Source of the DNA: Sphingomonas hankookensis
GTDB lineage: Bacteria; Pseudomonadota; Alphaproteobacteria; Sphingomonadales; Sphingomonadaceae
DNA length: 64,000 bases
Assembly: GCF_028551275.1 (NCBI RefSeq)
Contig: NZ_CP117025.1
Span: forward strand, 2,041,501 to 2,105,500
Direction of reading: 5' to 3'
Shown here: positions 53,976-63,986 of the stretch, piece after piece
Numbering within the stretch: position 1 is the stretch's first letter
How the letters are laid out: the number at the start of each line of letters is the position of its first letter
Notes under the pieces: generated by a model
Told to the model about the DNA's origin: nothing
Database searches by the model: none
Seen by the model: only the letters and a program-made list of their open reading frames with translations
Program-made: the position numbers and the translations under genes

Positions 53976-54376
53976 GGGCGCTGTTCGTCCTGGCGCTGCT
54001 GATCGCGCCCCCGGCGCTGGCCCAGTCGCGTGTGCCGCCTCCGGCACTGGCCGATACGCAACTGGCCGATCCGGCCCAGGAGCGAGCGGCCAAGGCATTG
54101 ATGGAAACGCTGCGGTGTCTCGTCTGCCAGGGGCAGTCGATCGCCGACAGCGACGCCGACATGGCCGCCGACATGCGCGCACTGGTCCGGCAGCGGATCG
54201 CAGCGGGGGAGCGGCCGGTCGCGGTGCGCGACTGGCTGATCGAACGCTATGGCAACTATGTCAGCTATGACCCGCCGCTGTCGGGTGCGACGGGGCCGCT
54301 ATGGCTGGCGCCGATCGTGCTGCTGGCGATCGGTGGTCTGCTCGCCCGGCGCAGCTTGAAGGGGCGTCGGCGATGA
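53972..54376 (+). CDS. ccmH: Cytochrome c-type biogenesis protein CcmH
   Basis: CcmH is the thiol-redox partner in heme attachment. The 134-residue protein has a signal peptide (MRALFVLALLIAPPALAQ), the LRCLVCQ motif with its redox cysteine pair, and a C-terminal membrane helix (LWLAPIVLLAIGGLLA). ATGA overlaps mark both ends (ccmG before, ccmI after). It is the short, single-domain form, with the TPR part encoded separately by the next gene. Confidence 0.93.
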   Translation: MRALFVLALLIAPPALAQSRVPPPALADTQLADPAQERAAKALMETLRCLVCQGQSIADSDADMAADMRALVRQRIAAGERPVAVRDWLIERYGNYVSYDPPLSGATGPLWLAPIVLLAIGGLLARRSLKGRRR

Positions 54377-55017
54377 ACGGTTGGCTGATCCTCGCGCTGT
54401 TGCTGATTGCCATCTTCGGGCTGCTGGTCATGGCGCGTGTCGCAAAGCCGTTATGGGGCTTTGTTGGCGCCACGCTGATGCTGGGCGCGGCAGGCTATGC
54501 GTGGCAGGGGAGCCCGACCCTGGCCGGCGTGCCGCGCGCGGCGGAGCGTAAGTTCGAGGCACCCGATATCGCGGCAGACGATTTGCGCGACGCGATCTGG
54601 GGGCGCTTTACCTATGATTACGCCTATGCGGTCGCGGCCGATGGTCTTGCCCGCGCGGGAGCGGCCCAGGCGGCGGTAAATGCGGTGCTGGGCGGGTTGC
54701 AGGGTGCCCCGAACAGCGGGCGGTTGTGGACCCGGTTGGGCACGGCGATCCTTGCCCATGACGGCGGGCAGGTACTCTCGCCCGCTGCCCGCACCGCCTT
54801 TGCCCGTGGGATCGCAACGGCGCCGGATCACCCCGGCCCCTATTTCTATTACGGCATGGCGTTGATCCAGACGGGCGACCTGCCCGGCGCGAAGCGAGCA
54901 TGGCTCGCGGCGCTGGCGCGCACGCCGCGCAACGCATCCTATCGCGAGGACCTTGCGATGCGGCTGGTCCTGCTCGACCGGTTGATGGCAATGCGCCCGA
55001 CCGCCCCGGCCCGATAG
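54373..55017 (+). CDS. ccmI: CcmI-like TPR protein of cytochrome c maturation
   Basis: The 214-residue protein has two N-terminal membrane helices (WLILALLLIAIFGLLVMARV; LWGFVGATLMLGAAGYAW) and a TPR-like C-terminal domain (LYIRL-type spacing in AQAAVNAVLGGLQGAPNSG, YYGMALIQTGDLPGAKRAWL, ALARTPRNASYREDLAMRL). CcmI/CycH presents apocytochrome c to the heme lyase. ATG 54373 overlaps the ccmH stop. It is shorter than many CcmI proteins. It ends the operon; a half family A repeat follows. Confidence 0.83.
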   Translation: MNGWLILALLLIAIFGLLVMARVAKPLWGFVGATLMLGAAGYAWQGSPTLAGVPRAAERKFEAPDIAADDLRDAIWGRFTYDYAYAVAADGLARAGAAQAAVNAVLGGLQGAPNSGRLWTRLGTAILAHDGGQVLSPAARTAFARGIATAPDHPGPYFYYGMALIQTGDLPGAKRAWLAALARTPRNASYREDLAMRLVLLDRLMAMRPTAPAR

Positions 55018-55035
55018 AGTCTGATCCACTCACGC

Positions 55036-55067
55036 GAAAATGTCATTCCCCCGGCCTTCGCCGAGAT
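55036..55067. repeat. Partial family A palindromic repeat
   Basis: ATGTCATTCCCCCGG, CCTTCGCCGAGATGACG: one half-hairpin of the GTCATCCCGG-type family seen at 6120 and 60846. It lies after the ccm operon and before the convergent DUF3072 gene. Confidence 0.55.
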
Positions 55068-55118
55068 GACGCCCGTTTCGGAGGAGCTGGATCAGACTCC
55101 AGTCCGCCTGCCGTCCGC

Positions 55119-55337
55119 TCAGGCGCCGCGCCCGGTCTTTGCCTGCAACGCGTCGATCGCCTTGGACGCATCCGCCTTGGTCAGCGAATCGTCGAACGGC
55201 TCGCCCGCTTCTTCGCTTAGCGTCTTCAGATAGGACGCCTGGGCGCCGGTCATCGGTTCGTCGCCGGTCGTCCAGTCGTCCGGGTCCTTTTCGGCATTCG
55301 AAAAGGGTTCGCTCTTGGGGTTCGGGTGGTCGGTCAT
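55119..55337 (-). CDS. DUF3072 family small protein
   Basis: The 72-residue acidic protein reads MTDHPNPKSEPFSNAEKDP, then WTTGDEPMTGAQASYLKTL and DDSLTKADASKAIDALQAKTG, which is the DUF3072 pattern. The C-terminal part looks like a small helical SAP/KTR-type motif; biochemical function is unknown. AAAGGAATTC precedes ATG 55337. A GGAAC-N16-GGTT promoter-like sequence lies 25 bp before the start, matching the sigma factor EcfG consensus well, so the protein may be part of the general stress response. Confidence 0.82.
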   Translation of the reverse strand: MTDHPNPKSEPFSNAEKDPDDWTTGDEPMTGAQASYLKTLSEEAGEPFDDSLTKADASKAIDALQAKTGRGA

Positions 55338-55361
55338 CGCAGAATTCCTTTCACCGCCACC

Positions 55362-55386
55362 AACCCGCGCGTTCCCAGTTCGTTCC
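55362..55386 (-). promoter_or_regulatory. Candidate EcfG general-stress promoter before the DUF3072 gene
   Basis: On the minus strand: GGAAC, 16 bases, GGTT. The alphaproteobacterial EcfG consensus is GGAAC-N16/17-CGTT. The -10 element lies 24 bp before the start codon. Confidence 0.5.
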
Positions 55387-55387
55387 G

Positions 55388-56614
55388 TCAGGTTACGGCG
55401 TTGCGGGCATGGTATCTGGGATCGTCCCAGCTGCGATCGTCGAGAATTCGCCGCAGGATATCGACCGCCCGCCACACATCGGCAAAGCCGATATAGAGCG
55501 GCGCGAACCCCAGCCGCAGCGCGTCGGGCGCGCGGAAATCGCCGATCACGCCGCGATCGATCAACGCCTGGCAGATTGCATAGGCATGGGGATGGCGGAA
55601 CGATACATGGCTGCCGCGCCGGGCGGCATCGCGCGGGCTGATGAGCGTCAGCTCCGGGCATCGCGCCTCGACCAGCGCGATGCAGGAGTCGCCGAGCGCG
55701 CGGGACTTGGCGATCAGCGCATCCCGGTCGACGCCGTCGAATTGCGCAATTCCCTCTTCTAGCGCGGCAAGCGCGAGGATCGGTGGTGTCCCGCATTGGA
55801 AGCGCGAAATGTCGGCGGCCGGGGCGTAATCGTCGCTGAAATCGAACGGTGCGGCATGGCCCAGCCAGCCCGACAAGGGCGATCGCAATGTCGCATGGTG
55901 ACGCTTTGCGACGTAGAGAAAGGCGGGCGCACCGGGGCCGCCGTTCAGATATTTATAGCCGCAGCCGACCGCCAGGTCGGCGTTGCAGCCCGTGAGGTCG
56001 AGCGGCACCGCGCCGACGCTGTGGCTGAGGTCCCACAGCACCAGCGCGCCCCGTGCCTGCGCGGCGGCGGTGATGCCGGCCATGTCGAGCATCGCGCCGC
56101 TCTTGTAATGGACATGGGTGAGCATCACGACGGCGACATCGTCGTCGATCGCGTCGACGATGGTGTCGACCGGCACGGTCCTGATCCGCGCATCGCCGAC
56201 GCTCCACGCGGCGCCATCGGCGATGTAGAGATCGGTCGGGAAGTTGCCGGGTTCGGACAGGATCGTGGCGCGCCCCGGCCGTGCCTTCAACGCCGCCACC
56301 AGCAGCTTGTACAGGTTGGCGGAGGTCGAATCGGCGACCACCACCTCGTCCGGTTGTGCGCCGATAAACGGCGCGATCTTCGCCCCGATCCGCCGCGCTG
56401 CGCCGATCCAGTCATGCGCGTTCCAGCTGCGGATCAGCCCGTCGCCCCATTGCTGCGTCGCGACCTGCTGCAACCGCGCCGGGGTGGTGCGCGGGAGAGC
56501 GCCGAGCGAATTGCCGTCGAGATAGATCACGCCCTCGGGCAGAGCGAAGCGGTCGCGGACGCTGTGCAGCGGATCGGCGGCGTCGCTGGCCCCCGCTTCG
56601 ATCAGCGTCATCAT
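55388..56614 (-). CDS. kynU: Kynureninase
   Basis: KynU cleaves kynurenine (or 3-hydroxykynurenine) to anthranilate and alanine using pyridoxal phosphate, part of tryptophan breakdown. The 408-residue protein shows IYLDGNSLGALPRTTPARL, RSWNAHDWIGAARRIG, ADSTSANLYKLL, LWDLSHSVGAVPLDL and the PLP lysine motif CGYKYLNGGPGAPAF, all typical. The start is at ATG 56614 or 56611; upstream residues to 56650 lack similarity. The other genes of the pathway (kynA, kynB) are not nearby. Distance to the upstream symporter is 122 bp. Confidence 0.93.
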   Translation of the reverse strand: MMTLIEAGASDAADPLHSVRDRFALPEGVIYLDGNSLGALPRTTPARLQQVATQQWGDGLIRSWNAHDWIGAARRIGAKIAPFIGAQPDEVVVADSTSANLYKLLVAALKARPGRATILSEPGNFPTDLYIADGAAWSVGDARIRTVPVDTIVDAIDDDVAVVMLTHVHYKSGAMLDMAGITAAAQARGALVLWDLSHSVGAVPLDLTGCNADLAVGCGYKYLNGGPGAPAFLYVAKRHHATLRSPLSGWLGHAAPFDFSDDYAPAADISRFQCGTPPILALAALEEGIAQFDGVDRDALIAKSRALGDSCIALVEARCPELTLISPRDAARRGSHVSFRHPHAYAICQALIDRGVIGDFRAPDALRLGFAPLYIGFADVWRAVDILRRILDDRSWDDPRYHARNAVT

Positions 56615-56736
56615 GCCCACGCCGCCACCCGGCGGACGGTCGATTGCCACGAGAACATGCCGCTCAGCACCTTTGCCAGATCAGGATGCCCGACGCGGGC
56701 CTTGCTGCGCGGTCGGTTCATATCGATACTGGTCGC

Positions 56737-58083
56737 TCAGTGCGCGGAGGGCGGCGGGCCGCCCATGTCGCGGAAGCTGTCGGGCACGTCGGTGCGCGGC
56801 TGTCCCGACGGGGTCGGCAGCGGTTCGATCTCCGGCGATTCGGGCGGATCGAACCCGCCCTCCCATTTGGCGATGACGCTGGCGGCGATGGCATTGCCGA
56901 CGACATTGGTCGCGGTGCGGCCCATGTCGAGGAAATGGTCGATGGCAAGGATCAGCAACAACCCGGCTTCGGGGATGTTGAACATGCCGAGCGTCGCGGC
57001 GATGACCACCAGGCTGGCGCGCGGGACACCGGCAATCCCCTTCGACGTGACCATCAGCACCAGCAGCATCAGGAACATCTGTCCCCAGCTGAGGTCGATG
57101 CCGTACGCCTGCGCGATGAAGATCGACGCGAAGGTCATGTACATCATCGACCCGTCGAGGTTGAACGAATAGCCGAGCGGCAGCACGAAGCTGGCGATGC
57201 GCGGCGGTACGCCGAACCGGTCGAGCGCTTCCAGCGTGCGCGGATAGGCGGCCTCCGACGAGGCGGTCGAAAAGCCGAGCAGGATCGGATCGCGCAGATA
57301 GCGCAGCAGCATCTTCACGCGCGGGCCGATGATGGCGAAGGCGATGCCGATCAGCACCGTCCATAGCGTGGCGAGGCCGAGGTAGAAGCTGCCCATGAAA
57401 TAGGCGAGGTCGCCGATGATCCCCGGTCCCCGTTCGGCCAGCGTCGCCGTCACCGCCGCAAACACCGCGAACGGGGCAAAGCGCATGACGTAATCGGTGA
57501 CCTGCAACATCACCGCGACCAGCCCTTCGAGCGCGCGGACCAGCGGCTTGCCCTTGTCGCCGACCGCCGTCAGCGCGACGCCGATGAACAGCGAGAAGAT
57601 GACGATCTGCAAGATCTCGTTCGTCGCCATCGCCTCGATGCCCGAGGCGGGGAAGATATGGCCGACGAACTTCACGAAATCGAATGCCGGCTTGTCGACG
57701 CCGGTCGCGGCGGTGACCGGCGGGACGGGCAGGCCCAGACCCACGCCCGGCTGCAACAGATTGACCAGCAACAGCCCGAGCATCAGCGAGATGAAGCTGG
57801 CCATCACGAACCAGCCGAACGACCGCAGCCCGACCCGGCCCAGCGACGAACTGTCGCCCATATGCGCGATGCCGACGACCAGCGTCGAGAAGACGAGCGG
57901 CGCGATGATCATCTTGATCAGCCGCAGGAACACGGTGGTCACGGCGGACAGATAATAGGCGATATTCTTCAGCGTCGCGGTGCCGGCGCCGCCGCCATCG
58001 TCCAGCCCGGCATTCAGCGCCCAGCCGAGCACGAGCCCCGCCACCAGCGCGATGAGAATGAAAGTCGTAAGCCGCTTGGCCAT
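56737..58083 (-). CDS. Dicarboxylate/amino acid:cation symporter (DAACS family)
   Basis: The 448-residue inner-membrane protein has the family signatures [58 protein letters not shown] and DHFLDMGRTATNVVGNA. It is a second member besides dctA (40406), but the two differ at the serine-rich hairpin (TASSEAAYP here, TSSSESALP in dctA) and N-terminus. It may carry dicarboxylates, glutamate or aspartate; the neighbours (kynU and alaS) do not settle this. The C-terminal tail is Pro-rich (PPESPEIEPLPTPSGQP) and cytoplasmic. It is divergent from alaS with a 109-bp gap. Confidence 0.88.
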   Translation of the reverse strand: MAKRLTTFILIALVAGLVLGWALNAGLDDGGGAGTATLKNIAYYLSAVTTVFLRLIKMIIAPLVFSTLVVGIAHMGDSSSLGRVGLRSFGWFVMASFISLMLGLLLVNLLQPGVGLGLPVPPVTAATGVDKPAFDFVKFVGHIFPASGIEAMATNEILQIVIFSLFIGVALTAVGDKGKPLVRALEGLVAVMLQVTDYVMRFAPFAVFAAVTATLAERGPGIIGDLAYFMGSFYLGLATLWTVLIGIAFAIIGPRVKMLLRYLRDPILLGFSTASSEAAYPRTLEALDRFGVPPRIASFVLPLGYSFNLDGSMMYMTFASIFIAQAYGIDLSWGQMFLMLLVLMVTSKGIAGVPRASLVVIAATLGMFNIPEAGLLLILAIDHFLDMGRTATNVVGNAIAASVIAKWEGGFDPPESPEIEPLPTPSGQPRTDVPDSFRDMGGPPPSAH

Positions 58084-58192
58084 GCGTAGTCCCTGATCGT
58101 TTGCACGGGAAAGGACGGGAATGTTTCGTCCGGGTCAACCCCTGTGCGTGTCCTCGCTTGGCAAGTCGCGCGCGCCTGCGTATCGAGCGGAC

Positions 58193-60838
58193 ATGACCTC
58201 GACCAATGATGTCCGCCGCTCGTTCCTCGACTTTTTCGAGAAGGCGGGCCACGCCCGCGTGCCCTCCGCGCCGCTTGTTCCGCAGAACGATCCGACGCTG
58301 ATGTTCGTCAATGCGGGCATGGTGCCGTTCAAGAACGTGTTCACCGGCCTCGAGACGCGGCCTTACGTGACGGCGACGTCGTCGCAGAAATGCGTGCGCG
58401 CGGGCGGCAAGCATAACGATCTCGACAATGTCGGCTATACCGCGCGGCATCATACCTTCTTCGAAATGCTCGGCAATTTCTCCTTCGGCGATTATTTCAA
58501 GGAACAGGCGATCCTGAACGCCTGGACCCTGCTGACCCGCGACTGGGGACTGCCAGCGGAGAAGCTGACCGCGACTGTCTATCATACCGACGACGAAGCG
58601 TTCGACCTGTGGAAGAAGATCGCCGGGCTGCCCGATCACAAGATCATCCGCATCCCGACCAAGGACAATTTCTGGGCGATGGGCGACAGCGGCCCGTGCG
58701 GTCCGTGCTCGGAAATCTTCTACGATCACGGCGACCACATCCCCGGCGGTCCCCCCGGTTCGCCGGACGAGGATGGCGACCGGTTCGTCGAGATCTGGAA
58801 CCTGGTGTTCATGCAGTTCGAGCAGGACGCCAACGAGATCGTCGGCGAACTGCCCAAGAAGTCGATCGACACCGGCATGGGCCTCGAACGCATTGCAGCG
58901 GTTATGCAGGGCGTGTCGGACAATTACGACACCGATACCTTCAAGGCGCTGATCGCCGCATCCTGCGAACTGACCGGCACCCGCGCCGAAGGGGCGACGC
59001 AGGCCAGCCACCGCGTCATCGCCGATCACCTGCGCGCGTCGGGTTTCCTGGTGGCCGATGGCGTGCTGCCGGCGAACGAAGGCCGCGGTTATGTGCTCCG
59101 CCGGATCATGCGCCGCGCGATGCGGCACGCGCATCTGCTGGGTGCCAAGGACCCGTTGATGCACCGGCTTGTCGGCTCGCTCGTATCTGAAATGGGCGCG
59201 GCCTATCCGGAGCTGGTCCGCGCGCAGCCGCTGATCGAAGCGACGTTGCAGCAGGAAGAAACCCAGTTCCGCCGCACCCTCGACAAGGGGCTGAAGCTGC
59301 TCGACGAGGCGACTGCCGATTTCGCCGAAGGCGCGACGCTGGCCGGCGAGACCGCGTTCAAGCTCTACGACACCTATGGCTTCCCCTATGACCTGACCGA
59401 GGACGCCCTGCGTGCGCAAGGGTACGGCGTCGACCGTGCCGGATTCGACGCGGCGATGGCCGAACAGAAGCGCGCCGCGCGTGCTGCGTGGAAGGGCTCG
59501 GGTGCCAAGGCGTCGGACGATGTCTGGTTCGACGTCCTCGAAACCGCCGGACCGACCGAATTCATCGGCTATTCGGTCGAGGCGGGCGAGGGGCAGGTCG
59601 TCGCGATCGTCAAGGACGGCGCGCGGGTCGATTCGGCTGAGGCGGGTGACGAGGTGTTGGTGCTCACCAACCAGACGCCCTTCTATGCCGAAAGCGGCGG
59701 GCAGGTCGGCGATGCCGGCACCATGACCACCGATGCCGGGTTCATGGCGACCGTCACCGATACCGCCAAGCAACTCGGCAAGCTCCATGCCCATGTCGCG
59801 ACGATCGACGCCGGCAGCCTGAAGGTCGGCGACAGCGTCGCGCTGACGATCGACACCGCGCGCCGTGCGCAGATTCGCGCCAACCACTCCGCGACGCACC
59901 TGTTGCATGAGGCGTTGCGGGAGCGGCTCGGCACCCATGTCGCGCAGAAGGGATCGATGGTCGCGCCTGAGCGGCTGCGCTTCGACTTCTCGCAACCCTC
60001 CCCGATCGCGGCGGACGCGCTGGCGCTGGTCGAGGCCGACGTCAACGCGCAGGTGCGCGGCAACGGTGCGGTCACCACCCGGCTGATGACCCCCGACGAT
60101 GCGATCGCGATGGGCGCGATGGCGCTGTTCGGCGAGAAATATGGCGACGAGGTCCGCGTCGTGTCGATGGGACAGGATGCGGAAGGCACCTATTCGATCG
60201 AGTTATGCGGCGGGACGCACGTCAATGCGCTTGGCGAAATCGGCCTGTTCAAGATCGTGTCCGAAGGCGCGGTGTCCTCGGGCGTCCGCCGCGTCGAGGC
60301 GCTGACCGGCGAGGCAGCGCGCCAATGGCTCGGCAATCGCGACGCGAAGCTGCGGGAAGCCGCTGCCGCGCTGAAGGCGACCCCCGACGAAGTGCCCGCC
60401 CGCGTGGCGCAGCTCGTCGAGGATCGGCGTCGTCTGGAACGCGAACTGGCCGAGGCGAAGAAGGCGCTGGCCATGGGCGGCGGTGCGGGTGCGGCGCCGG
60501 CCGGTCCGGAACAGGTCGGCGACATCGCCTTTCTGGGTCAGGTGATCGACGGGCTCGATGCCAAGGCATTGCGCGGGACGATCGATGAAGCCCGTGCGCG
60601 CGTTCCCTCGGGCGTCGTTGCGCTGGTCGCGGTCAATGACGGCCGCGCCTCGGTCGGGGTCGGGGTGTCGAGCGACCTGACCGGCCGGATCAGCGCGGTC
60701 GATCTGGTCAAGGCGGCGGTCGCGGCGCTGGGCGGGCAGGGGGGCGGCGGTCGCCCTGACATGGCTCAGGGCGGTGGCCCGGACGGAGCCAAGGGCGACG
60801 AAGCGCTGGCGGCGATTCGCGCGCTGCTGACGAACTAA
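58193..60838 (+). CDS. alaS: Alanine--tRNA ligase
   Basis: AlaS charges tRNA-Ala. The 881-residue protein has the class II catalytic core ([55 protein letters not shown]), the editing domain with zinc ligands [12 protein letters not shown] and [13 protein letters not shown], and the C-terminal coiled coil plus DHH-like C-Ala domain ([36 protein letters not shown]). ATG 58193 ([15 protein letters not shown]) was chosen over the longer frame to 58121, which has no family similarity. A strong family A hairpin follows the stop. Confidence 0.96.
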   Translation: MTSTNDVRRSFLDFFEKAGHARVPSAPLVPQNDPTLMFVNAGMVPFKNVFTGLETRPYVTATSSQKCVRAGGKHNDLDNVGYTARHHTFFEMLGNFSFGDYFKEQAILNAWTLLTRDWGLPAEKLTATVYHTDDEAFDLWKKIAGLPDHKIIRIPTKDNFWAMGDSGPCGPCSEIFYDHGDHIPGGPPGSPDEDGDRFVEIWNLVFMQFEQDANEIVGELPKKSIDTGMGLERIAAVMQGVSDNYDTDTFKALIAASCELTGTRAEGATQASHRVIADHLRASGFLVADGVLPANEGRGYVLRRIMRRAMRHAHLLGAKDPLMHRLVGSLVSEMGAAYPELVRAQPLIEATLQQEETQFRRTLDKGLKLLDEATADFAEGATLAGETAFKLYDTYGFPYDLTEDALRAQGYGVDRAGFDAAMAEQKRAARAAWKGSGAKASDDVWFDVLETAGPTEFIGYSVEAGEGQVVAIVKDGARVDSAEAGDEVLVLTNQTPFYAESGGQVGDAGTMTTDAGFMATVTDTAKQLGKLHAHVATIDAGSLKVGDSVALTIDTARRAQIRANHSATHLLHEALRERLGTHVAQKGSMVAPERLRFDFSQPSPIAADALALVEADVNAQVRGNGAVTTRLMTPDDAIAMGAMALFGEKYGDEVRVVSMGQDAEGTYSIELCGGTHVNALGEIGLFKIVSEGAVSSGVRRVEALTGEAARQWLGNRDAKLREAAAALKATPDEVPARVAQLVEDRRRLERELAEAKKALAMGGGAGAAPAGPEQVGDIAFLGQVIDGLDAKALRGTIDEARARVPSGVVALVAVNDGRASVGVGVSSDLTGRISAVDLVKAAVAALGGQGGGGRPDMAQGGGPDGAKGDEALAAIRALLTN

Positions 60839-60845
60839 TTTCCTC

Positions 60846-60926
60846 GTCACCCCGGCCTTGAGCCGGGGGCCCGCTTCTCTCGACGTCGGAAGTAGAAGCG
60901 GGACCCCGGATCAAGTCCGGGGTGAC
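60846..60926. repeat. Long family A palindrome after alaS
   Basis: An 81-bp near-perfect inverted repeat. The left arm has GTCACCCCGG, CTTGA, CCGGGG and CCCGCTTCT; the right arm has AGAAGCGGG, CCCCGG, TCAAG and CCGGGGTGAC. The stem is about 33 bp with three mismatches. It could end alaS transcription and shows the family's typical GTCACCCCGG ends. Confidence 0.8.
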
Positions 60927-61112
60927 GTCTGGTTCTGTAATGGCCGTCGTGCCCCGAACGCACGTACGCACGCCAACCTCCTGCCACCGCCGCAGCATCA
61001 CCCAAAACTCCCGTTCATCCCCGATGCAGCCGCAGGCGTGCAGTGCGGACGATTGCACAGCAATATTGCGTGTGCTAACGGCCCGGCCTTGAACCACTGG
61101 GACGCGGTCGAC

Positions 61113-61157
61113 ATGACCAAACTCGTTGCCACTTCGGCGCGGTTCCCGCGCCCGTGA
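61113..61157 (+). CDS. Possible 14-residue leader ORF overlapping the kup start
   Basis: ATG 61113 encodes [14 protein letters not shown] and stops at TGA 61155-61157, which overlaps the kup GTG (GTGA). Such an arrangement can couple translation of kup to the leader. No clear ribosome site is visible, so this is only a possibility. Confidence 0.25.
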   Translation: MTKLVATSARFPRP

Positions 61158-63079
61158 TATTCTCCCGAGAGGCTTCGTCGGAAGCCGCCGACCTGCCCGA
61201 CACGGGCGCGACCCATCATGGGCCGCGCCAGTCGCTCGCCAAGCTGTCGCTCGGCGCGCTCGGCATCGTCTATGGCGATATCGGCACTTCGCCGCTCTAT
61301 GCGATGAAGGAGACCTTCGTCGGCCATCACCGGTTGCCGGTCGACCAGCTCAACATCTTCGGCGTGGTCAGCCTCGTCTTCTGGTCGCTGATGCTGATCG
61401 TGACGCTGAAATACGTCTTCATCATCATGCGCGCCGATAACAATGGCGAAGGCGGCAGCCTGGCGCTGCTGGCGCTGATCCAGCGCAAGAGCGGTGGCGG
61501 TCGCTGGACCGCCAGCCTCGTCATCCTCGGCGTGCTCGCGACGGCGCTGTTTTTCGGCGACTGCATGATCACGCCCGCCGTGTCGGTGCTGTCGGCGGTC
61601 GAGGGGCTGGCGACGGTCAATGCCGGTTTCGACCCGTTCGTGATCCCGATCGCGGTGGTCATCATGATCGGGCTGTTCTGGCTGCAGGCGGTCGGCACGG
61701 CCAGCGTCGGGCGGCTGTTCGGGCCGATCATGATCGCCTATTTCGCGACGCTGACGTTCCTCGGCGTCCTTAACATTCTCGAACGACCCGACATTTTCCA
61801 GGCGCTGAACCCGATCTGGGCCGTGCGATTCTTCGCGCAGGACGGCATCATGGCGTTCCTTGCGCTCGGGTCGGTGGTGCTGGCCGTGACCGGTGCCGAG
61901 GCGCTGTACGCCGATATGGGCCATTTCGGGCGCCGGCCGATCTCGGTTGCGTGGCTGTACGTCGTGTTCCCGGCGTTGATGCTGAACTATCTGGGGCAGG
62001 GGGCGCTGCTGCTCCAGAACCCGGATGCGGCGTCCAACCCGTTCTTCTTCATGGCGTCGGAGGATTTCCGCCTTCCGCTCGTCATCCTCGCGACGCTCGC
62101 GACGATCATCGCCAGCCAGGCGGTGATCACCGGGGCCTTCTCGGTCGTGCAGCAGGCGGTGCAGTTGGGGCTGATGCCGCGCCTGCGCATCGAACATACC
62201 AGCGCCGATGCCGCGGGGCAGATCTACATCCCGGCGGTGAACTGGGCGCTGCTGGTCATGGTCCTGCTGCTGATCTTCGGGTTCCAGGAATCGTCGAACC
62301 TGGCCGCAGCCTATGGCATTGCCGTGACGGGCACGATGTTCATCAGCACTTGCATGATCGCGGTGCTGATCAAGCGGGTGTGGAACTGGCCCGTCGCTGC
62401 GGTCGCCGCGTTCATGTTCATGTTCCTGTGCATCGACGGCGCCTATTTCGCGTCGAACCTGACCAAGGTGCCCGATGGCGGCTGGTTCCCACTGCTGGTC
62501 GGCATCGTCGTCTTCGTCCTGCTGACCACCTGGGCCAAGGGGCGCAAGCTGATGATCGAGCGGATGCGCGAGGCCGCGATGCCGATCAAGGTGTTCATCC
62601 AGTCGGCGGCCAGCAGCGCCACCCGCGTGCCCGGCACCGCCGTCTTCATGACGTCGACCCCCGAAGGCGTGCCCCACGCGCTGCTCCACAATCTGAAGCA
62701 TAACAAGGTGCTGCACGAGCGGGTGATCCTGCTCACCGTGAAGATCGCCGACACGCCCTATGTCGACCCCGAGCTTCGCACGAAGAACGAGGATCTGGGG
62801 CAGGGCTTCCACCGCATGATCCTGAAGTTCGGCTTCATGCAGGACCCCGACGTTCCCGGCGCGCTGAAGGCGGTCGGCTGTTGCGGCGGCGACTTCCGGA
62901 TGATGGACACCAGCTTCTTCCTCGCGCGCCAGACGCTCTTGCCGTCATCGCGGCCGGGCATGATGATCTGGCGCGAAAAGCTGTTCGCGTGGATGCTGCA
63001 GAATTCGGAAAGCGCGATGGAGTTCTTCCGCCTGCCGACCAACCGCGTCGTCGAGCTCGGCAGTCAGGTCGAGATTTGA
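61154..63079 (+). CDS. kup: Kup-type low-affinity potassium/proton symporter
   Basis: The 641-residue inner-membrane protein has the Kup signature [74 protein letters not shown] and a cytoplasmic C-terminal domain. Its length matches the family. GTG 61154 is the start; it overlaps by four bases (GTGA) a possible 14-codon upstream ORF (61113-61157). It is overlapped at its 3' end by the TTG start of the next gene. K+ uptake by Kup is usually important in hyperosmotic or acidic conditions. Confidence 0.93.
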   Translation: MIFSREASSEAADLPDTGATHHGPRQSLAKLSLGALGIVYGDIGTSPLYAMKETFVGHHRLPVDQLNIFGVVSLVFWSLMLIVTLKYVFIIMRADNNGEGGSLALLALIQRKSGGGRWTASLVILGVLATALFFGDCMITPAVSVLSAVEGLATVNAGFDPFVIPIAVVIMIGLFWLQAVGTASVGRLFGPIMIAYFATLTFLGVLNILERPDIFQALNPIWAVRFFAQDGIMAFLALGSVVLAVTGAEALYADMGHFGRRPISVAWLYVVFPALMLNYLGQGALLLQNPDAASNPFFFMASEDFRLPLVILATLATIIASQAVITGAFSVVQQAVQLGLMPRLRIEHTSADAAGQIYIPAVNWALLVMVLLLIFGFQESSNLAAAYGIAVTGTMFISTCMIAVLIKRVWNWPVAAVAAFMFMFLCIDGAYFASNLTKVPDGGWFPLLVGIVVFVLLTTWAKGRKLMIERMREAAMPIKVFIQSAASSATRVPGTAVFMTSTPEGVPHALLHNLKHNKVLHERVILLTVKIADTPYVDPELRTKNEDLGQGFHRMILKFGFMQDPDVPGALKAVGCCGGDFRMMDTSFFLARQTLLPSSRPGMMIWREKLFAWMLQNSESAMEFFRLPTNRVVELGSQVEI

Positions 63080-63591
63080 CCCCGCCCGACCCCGCCCCGA
63101 TCATCGTGACCGCCTTGTTCGGGCATGAGGATCAGGCGTGGTTCGACCGGCAGCGGCGCGCCTATTTTCCGCCCGAGCGCAACGTCCTTGCGGCGCATTG
63201 CACGATGTTCCACCATCTGGCCCCGGAGCTGGGACCGGAACTGAAGCAACGCCTGAACGCGCTGACGCGCGGCGTGCCGGCGCCGTTTGCCCGGGTCGGC
63301 GGCTTGATGAACCTCGGCCGGGGCGTGGCCTATCGCATCGAATCGCCCGATCTCGAATCGGTCCGCGCCGAACTGGCCGATGCGTTCGCATCGATGCTGA
63401 CGCCGCAGGACCGCGCCGGATGGCGTCCACATGTCACGATTCAGAACAAGGTCGAACCCGCTGCCGCAAAGGCGTTGCTGGCCGAATTGTCCGCCGGATT
63501 TACCCCGCACCCGCTGAAAATCGCGGGTTTGGCCAGCTGGTGGTATCGTGGCGGGCCGTGGGAATTATTTTCCCGACACATGTTCGCTTGA
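63076..63591 (+). CDS. 2'-5' RNA ligase/phosphoesterase-family protein
   Basis: The ~171-residue protein has the two HxT motifs of the 2H phosphoesterase superfamily: HCTMFHHL in the first half and HVTIQNKV in the second, with the pseudo-twofold fold expected ([22 protein letters not shown] at the N-terminus). Members act as 2'-5' RNA ligases or cyclic phosphodiesterases; the physiological substrate in bacteria is mostly unknown. The start is either TTG 63076, which overlaps the kup stop (TTGA), or GTG 63106; the frame opening at 62881 lies inside kup and is rejected. It is probably cotranscribed with kup. Confidence 0.8.
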   Translation: MTPPDPAPIIVTALFGHEDQAWFDRQRRAYFPPERNVLAAHCTMFHHLAPELGPELKQRLNALTRGVPAPFARVGGLMNLGRGVAYRIESPDLESVRAELADAFASMLTPQDRAGWRPHVTIQNKVEPAAAKALLAELSAGFTPHPLKIAGLASWWYRGGPWELFSRHMFA

Positions 63592-63644
63592 CCGCAACGA
63601 TTCGCGTTCGTATAGGGCCGCCCTCCCCGATGGGGATGCGGCGG

Positions 63645-63721
63645 GGCGAAGTAGCTCAGTTGGTTAGAGCACGGGAATCATAATCCTGGGGTCGGGGGTT
63701 CAAATCCCTCCTTCGCTACCA
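63645..63721 (+). tRNA. tRNA-Met (elongator), anticodon CAT
   Basis: The 77-nt gene begins GGCGAAG, has D-arm GCTCAGTTGGTTAGAGC, anticodon stem CGGGA/TCCTG with loop ATCATAA (anticodon CAT), a T-arm with GGTTCAAATCC, acceptor CTTCGCT and encoded ACCA. The layout matches alphaproteobacterial elongator tRNA-Met; a tRNA-Ile2 whose C34 is modified also has CAT and cannot be fully excluded. Confidence 0.93.
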
Positions 63722-63791
63722 CCCGCCAAGGCGTCAGCGCAGCGTCCGCGACGCCGATCTCTCGTATTCTTCATGTTCCGTTCAGCTAGAT

Positions 63792-63816
63792 CGAACTTGC
63801 GGCGCGCTCGTTCGTT
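63792..63816 (+). promoter_or_regulatory. Candidate EcfG-like promoter before the 44-residue membrane protein
   Basis: CGAAC, 16 bases, CGTT: one mismatch to the EcfG consensus GGAAC-N16-CGTT, ending 35 bp before the start codon at 63852. Confidence 0.4.
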
Positions 63817-63851
63817 GTTGGTGGTGATACGAGCAAGAGAGGATAGCCGCC

Positions 63852-63986
63852 ATGCCGATCGTTGCCCCCGCCCGCCCGACGCCCGTTCGCGGTGTTCAGG
63901 ATCGTCCGCCGCATCTTTCCGGGCTTCTCTCCGGCATGCTGTTGGCCATACCGCTCTGGGCCGTCATCCTGGCGTTCGTCCTGTAA
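63852..63986 (+). CDS. Small single-helix membrane protein, 44 residues
   Basis: The protein reads MPIVAPARPTPVRGVQ, a short polar Pro/Arg-rich part, then one membrane helix (LLSGMLLAIPLWAVILAFVL) reaching the C-terminus. GAGAGGATAG precedes ATG 63852, a good ribosome site, and the TAA stop at 63984 is close to the window end. I do not recognise a family. A near-consensus EcfG-type promoter lies upstream, so it could be a stress-induced membrane peptide. Confidence 0.65.
   Translation: MPIVAPARPTPVRGVQDRPPHLSGLLSGMLLAIPLWAVILAFVL

Noticed and set aside
56681..59995. 1104-residue minus-strand frame over alaS and the DAACS gene
   Set aside because: It covers alaS antisense and the symporter in another frame, and shows no recognisable family.
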